A DNA stretch of 64,000 nt from Trifolium pratense (GCF_020283565.1 NC_060059.1:11353501-11417500); one strand, 5' to 3'; positions 37,119-49,545 are shown, counted from the stretch's first letter. Numbers and translations: made by a program. The notes: generated by a model not told the origin, from the letters alone.

Positions 37119-37498
37119 ATATTTATGAGGTTAGTCTGAGGGTGTTACTAATGTTCTACTATGGTGTTGCTCTTTTTTGATGTTCTTTACTTAGTTTTTT
37201 TTTTTTTGCCTCTCTAAGAAATTTGGAATTCACTTTTAAGAGTTCTCAAATGAAATCCTCGGTTCAAATTATAATGAAACTCTCAAAGTGAGGTCCCAAT
37301 GTCGAACCTTACAAGGCAAAGAAAACAAATCAAGTATAGCACGTGTAAAAAAAAATAGAGGTGAAATTAAATGAGCGAATATGTGACCAAAGGAGTGTGG
37401 AGGTTTAGGAATAATGACCTTTGGAAAAGAAAATGTACCATGGTTTTCTTCGTTTTATCTTGGATAAATATCGCGCTTTAAAATCTCATTTAACTATT
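37119..37498. other. Intergenic DNA
   Basis: No gene is recognised. Confidence 0.5.
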
Positions 37499-37821
37499 CT
37501 AGGGTGCGTTTGATTTGCTAAAAAATAAGAGACTGGACAGGACAACTCATGTTGTACTGTGTTTGATTTTAAAACTGTTCCTGGTACTGGACAAACTGGT
37601 GGCCAAGGAACAGGACAAAACTTGAAATTCTTGTCCCCCACAGAACCACGGGACAACTTTTTGTCCTCAACACAAGTTGTCTAAAATACCAAAATAACAT
37701 TTTGTCCACCAAACATCGTACAACACAAAGTTTGTTCAATACCTTAAACGTTTGTCTTGTGCTGTTCTGTCTTGTACTGTTCTGTCCAGTATTAATATTT
37801 TGCAGATCAAACGGACTCCTA
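37499..37821. mobile_element. Tourist-like MITE
   Basis: The 317-bp element at 37502-37818 starts GGGTGCGTTTGATTTGC and ends GCAGATCAAACGGACTC (imperfect inverted repeats). It is flanked by CTA on both sides, which fits the three-base target of PIF/Harbinger elements. The interior has repeated GGACAGGACAA/TTGTCC motifs. Confidence 0.75.
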
Positions 37822-37844
37822 GACTTTAATTTCTATTATAAATT

Positions 37845-37965
37845 ATAAATCCACTGATCAGGTGGCCCATTGTCTAGCCAAATTTGCAATTAAAAATGAT
37901 GATTTTTTTTGGATTGAGGAAATGTCTACATGCCTTTGTATTTGACGTGCCCATTTGCGTGGTTA
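37845..37965 (+). pseudogene. LINE RNase H C-terminal scrap
   Basis: Plus-strand text beginning near 37852 translates TDQVAHCLAKFAIKNDDFFW and then IEEMSTC before a stop. This matches the conserved end of plant LINE RNase H (QVAHxLAKFA, then W-EE-P). Only this tail remains; no upstream domain or poly(A) tail is seen. Confidence 0.65.
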
Positions 37966-38282
37966 ATTTTCTCAATATATTTGTCTTTACCAAAAAACCT
38001 TTTCATTAAATCGGTTCGGTTTGTAAAATCTATTTGGTCAGTGATTTTATGGATTTTTACCAAATCACATAGTCACACCACTTTTAGTGCATGATTGTTC
38101 CAATATATGGCCCCAACTAGCCACCCCACTCGTTCCTGGTTAGATTAGTCCAACCAGAGACTCTGGTTTTTCTAAATATTGGTTTTAATCCCTCACCTCA
38201 CATGTATGTATAAATTTGGTTTTTCTAATTATTTGTTTGGCTTAAATTTGTTCTCCATTTTAAAGATTGATTTTTTTTTTTA
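37966..38282. other. Intergenic DNA
   Basis: No gene or bounded repeat is recognised. Confidence 0.5.
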
Positions 38283-38828
38283 TTGTATTAAGTGGCCCGC
38301 CGGGCTGACTTGTTTGACCAGCCATTTTTGATAAGTCAGACTAAGATTTTCAGCTCGGTATCTTAAGTTGGCCCGCTTAAAAAAAGGCATGGGTGGGGTG
38401 GGTTTTTCCACCTGATTTTTTATTATTTTTTCTTAAAATAAAAATTGGGTAGTCCATTGAAGAGTCCAATCCACTATTTTTTTTTCTTCTTATCTTTATT
38501 GTTAAAAAATTGATATTTCCTTCTTCCTTATATAAATATATGTACTCTATATATTTCTAAGGCTGAGGTTTTCTTGCTTTTGAACCAAGTGAATTATTTT
38601 GGTGTTTTAATATGTGTTTGTTTTCGGTTTTTTGGTGTTATAGCTAAGTTGTTTTATTTATGTTGTTGAAGAATTTTGACATTGACATTAAGATTTCTTG
38701 ATGTTCTATTATGTGTTATTAAAAAATATCTTTATGCGGTCTCGAACACCTAAGTTGGCCCGCTCCGCCCCGCTTTTTGGGAGATCTTAAACAGGACAAG
38801 TCGGCCCACTTTGCCACCCTTAGTATTA
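38283..38828. mobile_element. Probable hAT-type MITE
   Basis: The right end reads CGGCCCACTTTGCCACCCT and the left end AGTGGCCCGCCGGGCTGAC, a poorly kept inverted pair. The flanking octamers TTGTATTA (38283-38290) and TAGTATTA (38821-38828) differ at one base. G/C-rich ends and an AT-rich centre recall the element at 24.8 kb. Confidence 0.45.
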
Positions 38829-39266
38829 GTGTTGAAGTACAAAAGTAAGTATATTTGTTATCGTCTCCACAGAGACTAGTGCGATATTAGTGTATTCAAC
38901 AATTAATATAATTTTAATTTGAGTGATTCAAAGGTATTTGTTTGTGATAAGTTGTGAAAATATAACAATGACAAGAGATGAGTAAATTAATAGAGATATG
39001 AGATTGCTGAGATTAGACTTAATTAACTCATTTATATATATATTTTCCTAATCAGTTATATAGATTCTAGTTATTAACCAATATTATTATGTATTGCTCA
39101 TCGTGCATTTCCGTGCCCAGAGAACGACGACATATCTATTATACCTATCAACCTCCGATCTCTCGGGTGATTAATCAATATAATAACATTAAAATCCAAT
39201 ATTTTAAGTGAATGTTAAACCTAAATCTATTCCAAGAGTTTAGCATCTATCAGACCATTATCCTAG

Positions 39267-39470
39267 TTCTAGATTCAAAAAGTATATTCCTATATCATTT
39301 TTCTACTAATATGTATATGCAAATATATTAGCATATGAGATGTTTGATTTATCTTGATGAGTATTTTCAAAATATATAATTTTTATATTTGTTAATAATA
39401 ATAGATAATTTAAAATATTAATGATTAAAGTTCTCCATTAATAAACATGTGATCAACTAAATCATTTATT
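39267..39470. mobile_element. Degenerate copy of the 7655-7913 MITE family
   Basis: The body shares the AGCATATGAGAT, GAGTATTTTCAAAATAT and ATAGATAATT landmarks with 7735-7850. The termini have been lost. Confidence 0.5.
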
Positions 39471-39523
39471 TTGGGTGTGAGTATGATTTACACCGGGAAA
39501 AAGAAGAAGTTGAAAAGGCATCG

Positions 39524-39649
39524 ATGGATTGCGTTGTGTTGCTGTTTTACTTTTACTTCTTCACATTTTCTTCGTCGGCGTTGAACCTTGACTTTTGGCA
39601 CCCCCATCACATCACATCATATCAACAACCATTATTCAAACACCATTGA
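39524..39649 (+). CDS. Possible short secreted peptide ORF (41 residues)
   Basis: ATG at 39524 opens a 41-residue frame with a strongly hydrophobic N-terminus (VVLLFYFYFF) and a small-residue stretch (TFSSSALN) that could be a signal-peptide cleavage region, then a His-rich tail. I know no family for it. It lies about 900 bp upstream of the first receptor kinase on the same strand. Short frames of this kind can arise by chance, so confidence is low. Confidence 0.2.
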   Translation: MDCVVLLFYFYFFTFSSSALNLDFWHPHHITSYQQPLFKHH

Positions 39650-39736
39650 CCGCCACTCCACCGGAGACTTACCCAATCACTCACATCTCATTCATTCTTC
39701 CAAGTAATTTTTTAATTATTTCATTATTCATTTCAA

Positions 39737-39920
39737 AATTTAATTATGGAAAATGCTAGGGCACTGGTTAAGCATGTTAAAATAGAAATTTTGTCTCGAA
39801 CTGCGTGCGTTCAATGTCTCAAAAGTATAAAAAGTTGTCTTTTCAATATAAAGTTTATTTTTTATTTCCTTTTTAGGTATGCTTAACAAGTGCCCCAGGG
39901 GCATTGTTTAGCACGACCCT
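39737..39920. mobile_element. MITE-like repeat, GTGCCCC/GGGGCA ends
   Basis: Inverted ends (ATGCTAGGGCACTGGTTAAG on the left; a CTTAACAAGTGCCCCAGGGGCA stretch on the right) enclose an AT-rich centre. The same layout occurs at 52003-52181. Confidence 0.55.
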
Positions 39921-40139
39921 TTAATTATTACTATATCAATGAGTAATTTTCTCTGATATTGCTAACATTTTATATTACCCTTGGTCAATCCTTATCATTA
40001 GGATTAACGTAATCATAAGCTGTATTCAATTGTTTGCTTATAAGATTGATCTCAAGTTTACGAGAGAAAAGTTATTATGTGAGACCAACATGACATGTGG
40101 CGACAAAATACTCTTAAATTTGGTGTTTTTTATTTTATT

Positions 40140-40270
40140 TTTTTATCCAGTAGTTTAGTAGCTAGACTCACTTTATAAGAAGGATAAATGAAGAATTCGG
40201 GGTTCGAACCCCGACTCTCCGATAATATCGCTAGTAACTACCAATCGAGTTACCCTTGTGGGACCTCCTA
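40140..40270 (+). repeat. SINE-like repeat upstream of the first receptor kinase
   Basis: A TAGTAGCTAGACTCAC stretch (A-box-like) and a strong B-box GGTTCGAACCCC (40201-40212) are followed by a tail containing GAGTTACCCTTGTGGGAC. It is absent from the matching position upstream of the second kinase gene, so it was probably inserted after the duplication. Confidence 0.6.
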
Positions 40271-40282
40271 TATTCTACGGAG

Positions 40283-43200
40283 TATTTTATTTAGAGTTAT
40301 TAGAGTAGTATTTATTTGGTCTTAATATCTTTCTTTAAATTATTATTTGTTATGACTCTATATCATCATTTTTTCAACAATTGACTGGGTATACATACGA
40401 CTAATCACTATGACTATGAGATAATGAGAGTTGAATTTTGTTCCAATTCCAAACTCCACTCACACTTGGTTTGGCTATATACATACTTACATACACACAA
40501 CCGATTTGTGACAAAAGACTTAGCAATTCTACAATTTTAGAAACTTTAATTCAAACAACCATGATTCCTGTCTTTTGGTCCATACGCCGCCTTGTCTTGT
40601 TTCTTGTCTTTACTTCAAATTTCCTAAACAAATCAGCCTCTGCCTTAGGAAATGAGACTGACCATTCTGCATTACTCGAATTCAAAAAATCAGTAACGAG
40701 TGACCCTTTTGGAGTATTAAACTCTTGGAATAGTTCTAGCCACTTTTGCAAGTGGCATGGAGTAACTTGCGGTCAAAGCCATCAAAGAGTCACAGAGATA
40801 GAGTTGGAAGGATACCAACTACAAGGTTCTATATCACCTCACGTTGGTAATCTTTCCTTTTTGAGAATCCTCTACCTTGATGATAATCGCTTCCATGCCA
40901 ATATCCCACGAGAATTAGGCCGTTTATTTCGACTGCAGAACATCTCTTTGGAAAATAACACTTTACAAGGTCAATTTCCAATCAGTCTGACAAATTGCTC
41001 TCAACTGAGGAAGCTCAGATTATACGGGAATCATTTTATTGGCCAAATACCAATGGAGATTCACTCCCTTGCCAAACTTGAATATTTGAATGTTGGAGAA
41101 AACAATCTAACTGGAAGAATTCCACCTTCTATGTGGAATCTTTCTTCCATCACTGTTCTCTCTTTTGCTTTTAACTACTTGGAGGGAAACATACCAGAAG
41201 AAATAGGCCTTTTAAAACACTTGACAAGGATGTCAGTGACACAAACCGGATTGTCTGGTACGCTTCCCTTATCACTTTACAATTTGTCATCTCTAACTCA
41301 CCTCTACACAGCAGTCAATCAATTCAACGGTTCTCTTCCAACCAACATATTCACAACCCTCCCAAATCTTAGGAAATTTCTGTTTGGCTCTAATCACTTA
41401 ACAGGTAAAATCCCAGCATCCCTCAGTAATGCATCTCGGATGCAATTGTTTGATATTGGTCTAAACAATTTTGTTGGACAAATTCCAAATCTTGGAAAAC
41501 TACAAGATCTTTCCATTTTTGCCGTAGATGCAAATCATCTTGGCAGCAATTCATCATCCGGTGGTGATGACTGGGAGTTTATAAAATCTTTGGTAAACTG
41601 TAGTAAACTTGATATAGTATTTGTTCAGCATAATAACTTTGGAGGTCCGTTGCCCAAATTTATTGGAAATTTGTCCACCCATCTCTCACAACTTGGTATG
41701 GCTAGTAATCTGATATCTGGAAAAATCCCAACAGAACTGGGAAATCTTGTAAACTTGATTTACTTGTCCATACAGGACAACCTCTTAACTGATGTTATTC
41801 CAGAGAGTTTTTCTAAGTTTCAAAAAATGCAAGAATTGTATTTAAAAATAAACAAACTTTCAGGTGAAATTCCGGCAGCTATTTTAGGAAATCTCAGTCA
41901 ATTGTCTCTGTTGGATTTATCAGACAATTTGTTGGTTGGAAAGATTCCTTCAACTATTGGAAATTGCAAAATGTTGCAAGGAGTAGACTTCTCAATGAAC
42001 AACCTTAGTGGAGCTATACCAACAGAACTTCTTGGCCTTTCCTCATTATCAATACTACTCAACCTATCACACAACTCATTAAGTGGTAATTTGCCTCCTG
42101 AGGTGGGCTTGCTTCGAAACATTGGAATGCTTGATATCTCAGAAAATCATCTCTCTGGTGGCATTCCTGCAATAATTGGAGATTGCTTAAGCTTGGAATA
42201 CCTTTTTTTAGAGGCTAATTCTTTAGATGGAAACATACCATCTTCTTTATCTTCACTAAAAGGTCTTCTACAACTTGACCTATCGAGGAACAACTTGTCT
42301 GGTTCAATTCCACAAGAATTACAAAATATTTCTGCATTAGAATGGTTCAATGCTTCTTTTAACAAGTTGGAGGGTGAGGTTCCCTTGCATGGCATTTTCC
42401 AGAATGCTAGTAGAGTTTCACTGACCGGAAATGACAGGCTTTGTGGCGGAGTAGCAAAACTGAATCTGCGACTTTGCCCGCCAAAAGATGTGAAAAAGAG
42501 AAAACACCATACCCACCGCAAGTTGATCATAATCATCTTCTCAATTGCATTTCTTCTTCTACTGTCATTTGTCCTTACTTTCATCATCTATAAGCTAATG
42601 AGGAAAAGGCAGAGAAAAGCATCCACTGATTCAACAATTGAGCAACTTCCAAAGGTATCATACCAAGAACTACACCATGCCACTGATGGATTCTCGGTTC
42701 AGAACTTGATAGGAACCGGAGGTGTAGGTTTTGTGTACAAAGGAAGACTTAATTCAGAAGAAAGAATTGTTGCAATAAAGGTTCTAAACCTTCAGAAGAA
42801 AGGAGCTCATAAAAGTTTCATTGCCGAATGTAATGCTTTTAGAAATATCAGGCATAGAAATCTAGTCAAGATTATCACATGTTGCTCGAGTGTGGATCAC
42901 AAAGGTAATGACTTTAAAGCAATAGTTTATGAATTCATGACAAATGGAAGCTTAGAGGAATGGTTGCATCAAAATGCAGAACTACAAAGAACACTGCCAT
43001 TGGAAGAAAGATTAGAAATTGTTTTTGGAATTGCTTCTGCATTACACTATCTTCACCATGACTGTGAGAAGCCTATTGTTCATTGTGATTTAAAACCAAG
43101 CAATGTCCTTCTTGATGATGACATGGTTGCTCATGTGAGTGATTTTGGCATAGCTAGACTTGTTTCAACAATTGATGGTAACTCCAATAACCAAACCAGC

Positions 43201-44725
43201 TCGATGGGGATAAAAGGGACTATAGGTTATACTCCTCCAGGTATATATATTTTTAAACTTCTTTTGTGACTGTTATATAGAAATTATGAGTTTTGAATTA
43301 GAAATGATTAGTTTGAAACATGCATATTTCAGAGTATGGAATGGATTCTCAACTTTCAACAGAAGGCGACATGTATAGCTTTGGGATTCTTCTTTTGGAG
43401 ATGTTAACCGGGAGAAGACCAATTGATGAAATGTTTAAAGATGGGTACAACCTCCATAACTATGTAAAAATTGCATTTCCAAATAACATTTTGGAGATTG
43501 TCGATGCCACTCTACTCTCAATGGAAAATGACCATGTTGCAGTAACAACCGAGGTTGCAATTCATTTGCATCCTAATGTTGAAAGGTGTTTATCTTCTTT
43601 ATTTAAGATTGGATTATCTTGTTCAGTGGAGTCTCCAAGAGAACGAATCAATATCAAGGAAGTCATCACAGAACTCAATATAATTTTGAAAGCTTTGGCT
43701 GATCCAAGGGGTTAAAGGTAATTTTCTACTTGTATCACCAAAAGAATATTTAGAGGTACCTTTCTTTTGTGCTACTCATGTATGCCAACTTATACAACTA
43801 ATTTTATGGTTTTGTACTTTTATTTTTATTTGTTTAGCTTTTGCATGATTCAAGAAATGGGAAACGGACCCCATAACTCCCACCTTTGGGAAACTAGAAA
43901 ATACTATTTGAGTTACAAACTCATAGATACATGATTACATATTTCATGCCATTTACTATTTAAAAAGAATTTTCACTATCATTTTAGAAGGTGTTAGGCA
44001 TACAATTAAAAAAGTTAAGCTCATTCAGTGAATAATATAAAAATAAAATATTAAAATGAAATTTCAAAATCATTATTCTATTAGAATTTGTGCAAATATT
44101 TTAAACTTGCGCTGAATTCAGAAAAACAACCAAGTGTGAATCCTCACGATCAGTCTACCATTTCTGCTAATAAGATTCTATCATCACGTCTTGTTCCTTT
44201 TTCAGCAGTTCTAGTACTTGGATCACAGATTCAGGTGTAGCGTGCCACCCATGTAGCATGTTTGTTACATGTTTTCATTTCTCATAATTTGTTAATCCGG
44301 AAGTTTTTGTCCCGTCCTAACCATATAAAATTACATGTTTCTGCTGTTCTTATAGTATCTGGTTAGCTATCGATTTTTTGTCACATGCTGTTACGCACAT
44401 TTCTGACTTCAGTAAGTGTTTTATTCAGACCCTTCGTCACCAACAATTTCTACATCCAGGATACACAAAAATTGAGGATGATTGACAAGGGTGAGCTGAG
44501 CTGGTTGATGGACTTCACCACTTCATCATTTCTATGAATGCTGCACAATATCGCTAGTTAAATCACTTATGTGTAATAGTGTTATCATTTAGTCTGATTT
44601 GTTCCCTCTTAGTGTTCTCGATTAATAAAATGTATGGACATAGTGTTGAATAATATAAAACTGCTGATTTGTGGCATGTAAAGGTTGTACTCTTAAATGA
44701 GCTGTCTTGTTAGATATATTCGCCT
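40283..44725 (+). repeat. Tandem duplication unit 1
   Basis: This direct repeat of about 4.4 kb contains the first receptor-kinase gene with its promoter and a long 3' flank. The homology starts near ATTTTATTTAGAGTTAT and ends near the TTTGTGGCATGTAAA text. Its partner is 45189-49632, about 4.9 kb downstream. Confidence 0.85.
40561..43715 (+). CDS. LRR receptor-like kinase, subfamily XII (Xa21/EFR-like), copy 1
   Basis: A plasma-membrane receptor kinase of the class that senses extracellular ligands, often microbial, and signals inside the cell; the ligand is unknown. Exons 40561-43240 and 43333-43715 (92-bp GT-AG intron) give 1020 residues. The start at 40561 matches the paralogue and begins a signal peptide (about 1-29); an in-frame ATG at 40438 would add an unlikely 41 residues. 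Order: LRR N-terminal cap with NETDHSALLEFK and CKWHGVTC, about 20 LRRs to residue 630, transmembrane segment about 655-679 (LIIIIFSIAFLLLLS), kinase from about 700. G-loop GTGGVGFV (from about 718), lysine in VAIK (about 740), HCD at 841-843 in place of HRD, and DFG at 861-863. HCD makes it a non-RD kinase, typical of immune receptors. The intron lies after the TPPE motif, as in other family members. No inactivating change is seen. Confidence 0.93.
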
Positions 44726-45188
44726 AAGACAGAAATTATCAAGGGTTCAATACACTTTTTACGAGTTATCTCATATAACAGAAATATGAGAAAATCCTCA
44801 TTGTTAGCTCATACTAACAATAATTTGAGAAAATACAAAATCCTCATTGTTTATCTCCTTATTTCTTTTTTTTTTTTTCTTTTTCCCATTGTACCAAAAA
44901 AAAAAAATGTTATCATATCGTGCCTATGTTTAAAAACACATAGGTTTATCACATTTATTAAATGATGTTGCAGCATATGATTAAATCTATATGTAATATA
45001 GAAATTAAACTCGTTAGTTAAACTAATGAACAAATACCTATTATTGAATTTGTTAGTCACATGCACTGACTGAATAAAACAGAATATACACCCACAAGTT
45101 CCTTCAATTATTGTTTTCTTTCACGGGTCATACTGCTAACATTTTAATACTAAGTGCTTTTGCATACCTTAGTCAAAGACCTAGGTAA
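43716..45188. other. 3' flank of copy 1 and spacer between the kinase genes
   Basis: To about 44725 this is homologous to the 3' flank of copy 2, including a stretch with CATTTCTATGAATGCTGCACA in both. It shows no coding domain. 44726-45188 is unique AT-rich spacer. Confidence 0.6.
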
Positions 45189-45465
45189 TATTTTATTTAG
45201 AGTTATAGAGTGTTTATTTGGTCTTAATGTCTTGCCATCTTTCTTTAATTTATTATTTGTGATAGTTCTTTGTCATCATTATTTCAACGATTGAATAGGT
45301 AATATACCAATATGAGAGTTGAATTTTGTTCCAAATGCAAACTCCACTCACCTGGTTTGGCTATATTCATACTTTATACACATATACATTCATCATACAT
45401 CCTATTTGTGATAGTGATAACAGACTTAGCAATTCTACAATTTTAGCAACTTCAATTCAACAACC

Positions 45466-48400
45466 ATGTTACCTGTCTTTTGGTCTATATGCCGCCTTGT
45501 CTTGTTTCATCTCTTTACTTTAAATTTCCTAAACAAATCGGCCTCTGCCTTAGGAAACGAGACTGACTATTCTGCATTAATCATATTCAAAAAATCAATA
45601 ACGAGTGATCCTTTGGGAGTATTAAACTCTTGGAATAGTTCTAGCCACTTTTGCAAGTGGCATGGAGTAACTTGCAGTCGAAAACATCAAAGAGTCACAG
45701 AGATAAAGTTGGCAGGATATCAGCTGCGAGGTGTTATATCACCTCACGTTGGTAATCTTTCCTTTCTGAGGATCCTCTACCTTGATAATAATCGCTTCCA
45801 TGACAATATGCCGCGAGAATTAGGCCGTTTATTTCGACTGCAGGCCATCTCTTTGGAAAATAACACTTTACAAGGTCAATTTCCAATCAGTTTGACAAAT
45901 TGCTCTCAACTGGGGGAGATTGGATTAGATGGGAATCATTTTATTGGCCAAATACCAATGGAGATTCACTCCCTTACCAAGCTTCATTTTTTCAGTGTTG
46001 CAAAAAACAATCTAACCGGTCGGATTCCACCATGTATTTGGAATCTTTCTTCCCTCACTTCTCTTTCTTTTGCTTATAACTACTTGGAGGGAAACATACC
46101 GGAAGAAATAGGCCTTTTAAAAAACTTAACCGTGATGTCAGTGTCACAAAACAGATTATCTGGTACACTTCCCTTATCACTTTTCAATATGTCATCTCTC
46201 ACTGACCTCTACACAGCAGGCAATCAATTCCATGGTTCTCTTCCAACCAACATGTTCACAACCCTCCCAAATCTTAGGCAATTTCTGTTTGGCTCGAATC
46301 AATATTCAGGTCCAATCCCAACGTCCATCAGTAATGCATCTCGGATGCAATTGTTTGATATTGGTCTAAACAATTTTGTAGGACAAATTCCAAATCTTCG
46401 GAAACTACAAGATCTCTTTATTTTTGCCGTAGACGCAAATCATCTTGGCAGCAATTCATCGTCCAGTGGTGATGACTGGGAGTTTATAAAATCTTTGGTA
46501 AACTGTAGTAAACTTGATATAGTATTTGTTCAGGATAATAACTTTGGAGGTCCTTTGCCCAAAGTTATTGGCAATTTGTCCACTCATCTCTCACAACTTG
46601 CTATGGCTGGCAATCTGATATCTGGAAAAATTCCATCAGAACTGGGAAATCTTGTAAACTTGATTTACCTGTCCATAGAGGACAACCTCTTAATTGATGT
46701 TATTCCAGAGAGTTTTTCTAAGTTTCATAAAATGCAAGAATTGTCTTTAAAAATAAACAAACTTTCGGGTGAAATTCCGGCAGCTATTTTAGGAAATCTC
46801 AGTCAATTGTCTCTGTTGGATTTATCATACAATTTGTTGGTTGGAAAGATTCCCTCAACTATTGGAAATTGCAAAACGTTGCAAGCAGTAGACTTTTCAA
46901 TGAACAACCTTAGTGGAGCTATACCAACAGAACTTCTTGGCCTTTCCTCATTATCAATACTACTCAACCTATCACACAACTCATTAAGTGGTAATTTGCC
47001 TCCTGAGGTGGGCTTGCTTCGAAACATTGGAGTGCTTGATATCTCAGAAAATCATCTCTCTGGTGGCATTCCTGCAATAATTGGAGATTGCTTAAGCTTG
47101 GAATACCTTTTTTTAGAGGGTAATTCTTTAGATGGAAACATACCATCTTCTTTATCTTCACTAAAAGGTCTTCTACAACTTGACCTATCGAGGAACAACT
47201 TGTCTGGTTCAATTCCACAAGAATTACAAAATATTTCTGCATTAGAATGGTTCGATGCTTCTTTTAACAAGTTGGAGGGTGAGGTTCCCTTGCTTGGCAT
47301 TTTCCAGAATGCTAGTAGAGTTTCACTGACCGGAAATGACAGGCTTTGTGGCGGAGTAGCAAAACTGAATCTGCGACTTTGCCCGCCAAAAGATGTGAAA
47401 AAGAGAAAACACCATACCCACCGCAAGTTGATCATAATCATCTTCTCAATTGCATTTCTTCTTCTACTGTCATTTGTCCTTACTTTCATCATCTATAAGC
47501 TAATGAGGAAAAGGCAGAGAAAAGCATCCACTGATTCAACAATTGAGCAACTTCCAAAGGTATCATACCAAGAACTACACCATGCCACTGATGGATTCTC
47601 TGGTCAGAACTTGATAGGAACTGGAGGTGTAGGTTTTGTGTACAAAGGAAGACTTAATTCAGAAGAAAGAGTTGTTGCAATAAAGGTTCTAAACCTTCAG
47701 AAGAAAGGAGCTCATAAAAGTTTCATTGCCGAATGTAATGCTTTTAGAAATATCAGGCATAGAAATCTAGTCAAGATTATCACATGTTGCTCGAGTGTGG
47801 ATCACAAAGGTAATGACTTTAAAGCAATAGTTTATGAATACATGACAAATGGAAGCTTAGAGGAATGGTTGCATCAAAATGTAGAACAACAAAGAACACT
47901 GAAATTGGAAAAAAGATTGGAAATTGTTTTTGGAATTGCTTCTGCATTACACTATCTTCACTATGAATGTGAAAAACCTATTGTTCATTGTGATTTAAAA
48001 CCAAGCAATGTCCTTCTTGATGATGACATGGTTGCTCATGTGAGTGATTTTGGCTTAGCCAGACTAGTTTCAACAATTGATGGTAACTCAAATAACCAAA
48101 CCAGCTCGATGGGAATAAAAGGGACTATAGGTTATACTCCTCCAGGTATATATACTTTGAAACTTCTGTTGTGACTATTATATAGAAATTATGAATTTTG
48201 AATTAGAAATGATTAGTTTGAAACATGCATATTTCAGAGTATGGAATGGATTCTCAATTGTCAACAGAAGGCGACATGTACAGCTTTGGGATTCTTCTTT
48301 TGGAGATGTTAACCGGTAGAAGACCAACTGATGAAATGTTTAAAGATGGGCACAACCTCCATAACTACGTAGAAATTGCATTTCCAAATAACATTTTGGA

Positions 48401-48605
48401 GGTTGTTGATGCAAATCTCCTCTCAATGGAAGTAACAACAGAAGTTGCAAATGATTTGCATCCTAATGTTGAGAGGTGCTTATCTTCGTTATTTAAGATT
48501 GGATTATCTTGTTCTGTGGAGGCTCCAAGAGAACGGATCAATATCAAGGAAGTCATCACAGAACTCAATATAATTTCAAAAACTTTGGCTGATCCAAGGG
48601 ATTAA
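45466..48605 (+). CDS. LRR receptor-like kinase, subfamily XII (Xa21/EFR-like), copy 2
   Basis: Tandem paralogue of the gene at 40561-43715 with the same architecture: signal peptide (about 1-29), LRR cap, about 20 LRRs, transmembrane segment at about 655-679 and a non-RD kinase (HCD 841-843, DFG 861-863). Exons 45466-48145 and 48238-48605 give 1015 residues. Exon 1 is exactly as long as in copy 1 (2680 bp), and exon 2 is 15 bp shorter because NDHVA is missing near SMEVTTEVA. Differences cluster in the N-terminal LRRs (about 58 substitutions in the first 345 or so residues), while residues about 470-710 differ at only about seven positions. All kinase landmarks are intact, so it looks functional; the ligand specificity may differ from copy 1. 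Confidence 0.93.
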
Positions 48606-49459
48606 AGGTAATTTTCTACTTGTATCACCAAATGAATGTTTAGAGGTACCATTGTTTTGTGCTACTCATGCATGCCAACCAACTTATACAACTAATTTTA
48701 TGGTTTTGTATTTATATTTCTTTTGCCATTATATTGGATAGTAGGGGGGGCTAGCTTTTGCATGATTCTAGAAATGGGAAATGAATCCCATAACTCCACC
48801 TTTGGTGAACTAGAAAATACTATTTGAGTTACAAACTCATAGATACATGATTACATATTTCATGCCATTTACTATTTAAAAGAATTTGCACTATCATTTT
48901 AGAAGGTGTTAGGCATACAATTAAAAAGGTTAAGCTCATTCTGTGAATAATATAAAAATAAAATATTAAAATGAAATTCCAAAATCATTATTCTATTAGA
49001 ATTTGTGCAAATCTGTTACACTTGCGCTGAATTTAGAAAACAACCAAGTGTGAATCCTCACGAATCACGATCACTCTACCATTTCTGCTAGTAAGATTCT
49101 ATTACCACATCTTGTTCATTTGTTAGCAGTTCAGTACTTGAATCACAGATGGTCTAGCCCATGTAGCATGTTTTCATTTGTCTTGTGTCTGGTCCTAACC
49201 ATATAAAATTACATGTTTCTGCTATTCATATAGTATATATGGTTAGCTGTCGATTTTTTGTTACATGCTGTTGTTCTGCATATTTCTGACTTTAGTTAGT
49301 GCCTTGTTTCAGATTATTAAGGGTGAGCTTGTTGATGGTCTTGACCACTTCACCATTTCTATGAATGCTGCACAACACACTAATGTTACATCGCTAGTTA
49401 CGTGTAATAATGTCGTCATACATACAGTTCTGTTTTGTTTTCTTTTAGTGTTCCCGTTA

Positions 49460-49545
49460 ATAAAATGTATCTGGATTCATCAAACATTCTATAAATCTAT
49501 ACAGCAAACATTTTCTTATAATAAGGACCGGTGGGAGTAATACTT
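49460..49545. mobile_element. MITE fragment present only in duplication unit 2
   Basis: Between the shared texts TTAATAAAATGTAT and TGTTGAATAAT, unit 2 has about 80 extra bases ending CTTATAATAAGGACCGGTGG and GAGTA, a Stowaway-type terminus. Unit 1 lacks it. Confidence 0.5.

Noticed and set aside
40201..40212. tRNA gene suggested by the GGTTCGAACCCC B box
   Set aside because: No acceptor stem or anticodon arm can be formed around it; fits a SINE-like repeat.
40438..40560. Upstream in-frame ATG as the start of receptor kinase copy 1
   Set aside because: The paralogue start aligns with 40561, and only that start places the signal peptide at the N-terminus.
42147..42587. 146-codon antisense frame (and 47052-47492)
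   Set aside because: Shadow of the conserved LRR and membrane-segment coding sequence on the other strand.
43320..43715. Separate 131-codon gene (and 48225-48605 in copy 2)
   Set aside because: These are the second exons of the receptor kinases, joined by GT-AG introns that complete the TPPEYG kinase motif.
49265..49540. 91-codon frame after the second kinase
   Set aside because: It crosses the 3' flank and the MITE-like insertion, is not open at the matching place in unit 1, and has no domain.
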